Assembly: GCF_022605725.1 (NCBI RefSeq) | Contig: NC_065554.1 | Span: 29,407,100 to 29,471,099, forward strand | Origin: Anthonomus grandis grandis | Lineage: Eukaryota > Arthropoda > Insecta > Coleoptera > Curculionidae | Reading direction: 5' to 3' | Length of the DNA: 64,000 nucleotides | Shown here: one piece after another, positions 63,001-64,000 of the stretch | How positions within the stretch are numbered: position 1 is the first letter of the stretch | Layout of the letters: every line of letters starts with the position of its first letter | The notes under the pieces: model-generated | Databases searched by the model: none | What the model was told of the DNA's origin: nothing | The model's input: only the letters and a program-made list of their open reading frames with translations | Position numbers and translations under genes: made by a program

Positions 63001-64000
63001 AACTGTAAACAATCCTGGCTATACATATTAAGCAGATCGGATAAGTGGCATTTCCTCAATTCCTCCTCACTGGTTTGAGGTACTCCCAAAATTTTTTCCC
63101 CAATAATAACCAGGGGTTCAACCTGGAAGGACATTAACTCGTTTTCGATGTCGATGGGTTTTTCTTTTAGGAAGTACTGCGGCATTTTCCGGCAGACGTT
63201 TTTCCAGTATTTGAGGGCGTAGTAGTATAGTTCGTATATGGTTTCTAGATGACCTGAAATACGGGACATACTAGAAATATTGTAATAATATTGTACTTTT
63301 ATTTGGCATAAAAGGTGTGGTACAATAATATAATAGTGATATATGTTATTTATTTTCAAGTATCATACCGTATATTAATTTGTTATACAATGAATTATTA
63401 TTATTGTTAAATATTTATGCAATACTATTGCAGACGTATGCACGACAACTATGTAGAACACTGTTTTTAAAATAACTACGAATATACCAGATATCATCGA
63501 AGAGAGTAATATACAATGGTGGAAGCGCATTTGGCATTTTTATTTATAATTCCTAAATCGAACCTTCACATCATATACGGTTGACAAATCTACCAAAACC
63601 AAAAACTCAATAAATAATCATTGAATAAACATATATTTAACGATAATAACATATGACATGTCGCTTAGGATTATTCAATAAATTACTTACTCTTTCTCAA
63701 CTCCCTCTCGATAATCCTCAAGAACCCGCTGAGCGCAATCGGATCGTGGTTCACCACTTTAATACCATCGAACAGCTCGGTCATCTCATAGAAAGACAGA
63801 ATGATCAAAACCCGATTTAACTGCAACGACATCCCGCTATCGTTGGACAAAATGGCCAAAGTGTCCGATGCCTCGCGCACTTGCAACTTTAGGAAAAACT
63901 TTAGTGTTTCCGGCACGGCACTGGCCAGTAGTCGTTCCAGAGTTTCCACCAAACAAGTCATGGCCGGCATCAAGTCGGTTAATTCCTGATTATTTATGAG
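50960..64000 (-). CDS. HEAT-repeat protein gene, tentative BRAT1 homologue (9 exons in window)
   Basis: Nine minus-strand exons with GT-AG borders and matching phases join into 2,019 coding bases (672 residues and a stop). The first is open at the window edge, so N-terminal residues are missing. The product is rich in paired amphipathic helices throughout: armadillo/HEAT architecture with no membrane span or signal peptide. The C-terminal third contains DSDRSVKATALKCLQEMI, then VQEQTVTFWEHVTVKHLEKQ, then VIFSKEHKKII and KRLFQALDAMSKSGCFGIF. That layout (HEAT unit, W-containing unit, F-S-K-E-x-x-K-I, then L-x-x-L-x-x-x-G-C) is what I recall from insect BRAT1-like proteins. BRAT1 family members are cytoplasmic/nuclear scaffolds linked to ATM signalling and Integrator. 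The assignment is from memory and moderate; another HEAT scaffold is possible. The long intron is filled with satellite. Confidence 0.8.
51164..51328 (-). CDS. HEAT-repeat gene, exon 8
   Basis: Acceptor 'atattttcttag', donor GTGAGC. It is 55 codons in phase 0: VTPEFILFNQTYPNLWSIPN then DDEHMQEIIEETVMEMINGS and MTPVYK. An acidic, less ordered segment follows the HEAT region. Confidence 0.85.
51380..52249 (+). mobile_element. 5'-truncated LINE in an intron, (TTGA)n tail
   Basis: The fragment encodes YFGTFHPLATYVILAWGHAP, then RLFSLQRRAIRILGRLG, and after a frame change NINKLVPIYQRLTRCQSGPG to FKNEIKQILVSNAFYSTEEF with a stop at about 52,026. This is LINE ORF2 C-terminal sequence. A 3' UTR leads to the 'attgattgattg' tail at 52,213-52,249. 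It is antisense to the host gene and sits between its exons 7 and 8. The left edge is approximate. Confidence 0.88.
52434..52669 (-). CDS. HEAT-repeat gene, exon 7
   Basis: Acceptor 'tctattaaag', donor GTGAGT. It enters with GC, completing a Gly, then encodes MADGEFPSVIFSKEHKKIIR, MDDKEIRKRLFQALDAMSKS and GCFGIFQHYLQAEG through LLRLLKQYE. The internal ATG is not a start: the phase and upstream exons continue through it. Confidence 0.88.
52670..53239 (+). mobile_element. intron with possible LTR-retrotransposon remnant
   Basis: At 53,178-53,194 the plus strand reads TTGGCGCCCAACGTGGG, the form of a tRNA primer-binding site just inside the 5' LTR of retroviruses and LTR retrotransposons. The ~300 bp to its left, ending 'ttctgtaataaa', could be the LTR. 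No second LTR or gag/pol is seen. It lies in an intron, antisense to the gene. Confidence 0.45.
53240..53465 (-). CDS. HEAT-repeat gene, exon 6
   Basis: Acceptor 'ctctcttttag', donor GTAAAT. It encodes DKILKLILKEEEPVIIREAI through VQEQTVTFWEHVTVKHLEKQ and leaves one base. Two HEAT-like units; Trp in the second unit is shared with BRAT1-type proteins as I recall them. Confidence 0.88.
53520..53689 (-). CDS. HEAT-repeat gene, exon 5
   Basis: The acceptor 'ttcttctaatttag' was chosen over the longer open frame because an in-frame stop lies just upstream and the phase (two leading bases) fits exon 4. It encodes FSSYKIILEEFLTHDLILTM, then TLTDSDRSVKATALKCLQEM and EDIGEKILGGHLL, ending at a codon boundary before GTAACA. 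Confidence 0.85.
53790..57125. repeat. 180-bp satellite A, second array (~19 monomers), intronic
   Basis: Same family and orientation as 16,020-18,560: 'gtttgagcaattttggacaa', 'tttttgagggagttatggg', 'ccaaaaaaattgaaaaattg' and 'ttaccatcatctttga' recur about every 180 bp. Copies here are more diverged from one another than in the first array. It begins only ~100 bp from the 53,689 exon border. Confidence 0.95.
57126..57989. repeat. linker of the two-satellite cassette, with an insertion
   Basis: 57,130-57,640 matches the linker at 18,580-19,110 ('gcgagaagcattggtaga', 'cccctataaatattttt', 'ttgataactttgcccctaat', 'cgtttccgag'). About 57,650-57,985 has no counterpart there. It contains several 'ggaattcc' and 'agaattccattg' phrases in both orientations and looks like a separate small insertion that interrupts the first satellite B unit. 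Confidence 0.8.
57990..62210. repeat. 182-bp satellite B, about 23 monomers, intronic
   Basis: 'caaccatttaggagttatt' recurs at 58,201, 58,383, 58,565, 58,747 and onward in 182-bp steps. Monomers are very similar and share 'atcatgatacagtcaaaggc', 'aaaaatctaaataacttc', 'gattttagtgatttaagttt' and 'gccaatgagtttcctcac'. Higher-order copies exist: an 'aaatgcatgcacc' variant appears at 60,107 and 60,840, four units apart. The last, more diverged unit ends at about 62,210, ~140 bp from exon 4. Confidence 0.97.
62349..62550 (-). CDS. HEAT-repeat gene, exon 4
   Basis: Acceptor 'ttcttttcag', donor GTAAAG. It encodes ITLKALKALNITISKHMSPN, then CDPEVRNASLIVVCTICQK, a typical HEAT B-helix, and leaves one base. 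The alternative upstream donor (GTTAAT, six bases into the final codons) would break the phase with the next exon. Confidence 0.8.
62600..62937 (-). CDS. HEAT-repeat gene, exon 3
   Basis: Acceptor 'cgttttag', donor GTAAAA. It encodes YEIREQIVKCPLSIEMKALK, then helices such as SLLEAILVYLENFDLSWRES, ending TNCSAE at a codon boundary. Confidence 0.85.
62999..63253 (-). CDS. HEAT-repeat gene, exon 2
   Basis: Acceptor 'gtatttcag', donor GTGAGT. It enters with two bases and leaves with one, and encodes HLETIYELYYYALKYWKNVC through LLNMYSQDCLQL (84 full codons). The open frame continues upstream of the acceptor, but that part is low-complexity intron. Confidence 0.85.
63691..64000 (-). CDS. HEAT-repeat gene, exon 1 of window (partial)
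   Basis: It is open from the window edge (LINNQELTDLMPAMTCLVET) to RIIERELRK plus one base, with donor GTAAGT after 63,691. A possible acceptor 'aatcag' lies at 63,986-63,991, so the true exon might begin at GAA (63,985) instead of running off the window. Helical, with no catalytic motif. Confidence 0.8.

Overview
The window looks like repeat-choked nuclear DNA from an insect. It is AT-rich throughout, with spliced genes, short GT-AG introns, non-LTR, Penelope and Tigger elements, and a receptor exon of the insect octopamine/adrenergic-like type. The heavy satellite load with monomers of 164-182 bp suggests a beetle, but that is inference. Roughly 40 percent of the window is tandem satellite. 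No bacterial operons, CRISPR arrays, rRNA or tRNA genes were seen.

Two host genes can be supported. (1) On the plus strand a single 112-bp exon at 30,637-30,748 encodes transmembrane helix 6 of an aminergic GPCR, most like the beta-adrenergic-like octopamine receptors. Its other exons were not found, so 22-50 kb is probably intronic or intergenic DNA around it. The DNA just upstream is tandemly duplicated, and the duplication carries a broken copy of the exon's first ~38 bp. (2) On the minus strand, nine exons between 64,000 and 50,960 join with consistent splice phases into 672 codons, open at the right window edge and ending in a stop. The product is an all-helical HEAT/armadillo-type protein, tentatively a BRAT1 homologue. 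Its 8.66-kb intron (53,690-62,348) is almost entirely two satellite arrays.

Layout: 1.0-5.0 kb, a ~355-380-bp satellite interrupted by a 328-bp dimeric satellite and by a Penelope-like fragment; 6.2-8.3 kb, twelve 174-bp monomers; 9.8-12.9 kb, a ~500-bp satellite; 14.2-16.0 kb, old degenerate repeats rich in the word CCAGGC; 16.0-19.2 kb, a 180-bp satellite with a linker and one 182-bp-type monomer; 20.06-22.20 kb, a complete but decayed Tigger/pogo transposon; 22.2-30.6 kb, a ~500-bp repeat in both orientations, the duplicated intron, and a LINE inside a LINE; 31.4-37.1 kb, a 178-bp satellite; 39-49.3 kb, direct and inverted segmental copies with a MITE, a 171-bp array and two LINE fragments; 51-64 kb, the HEAT-repeat gene with its satellite-filled intron.

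The most striking structure is a two-satellite cassette (180-bp array, ~500-bp linker, 182-bp monomer or array). It occurs twice in the same orientation, 35 kb apart, with very different copy numbers.
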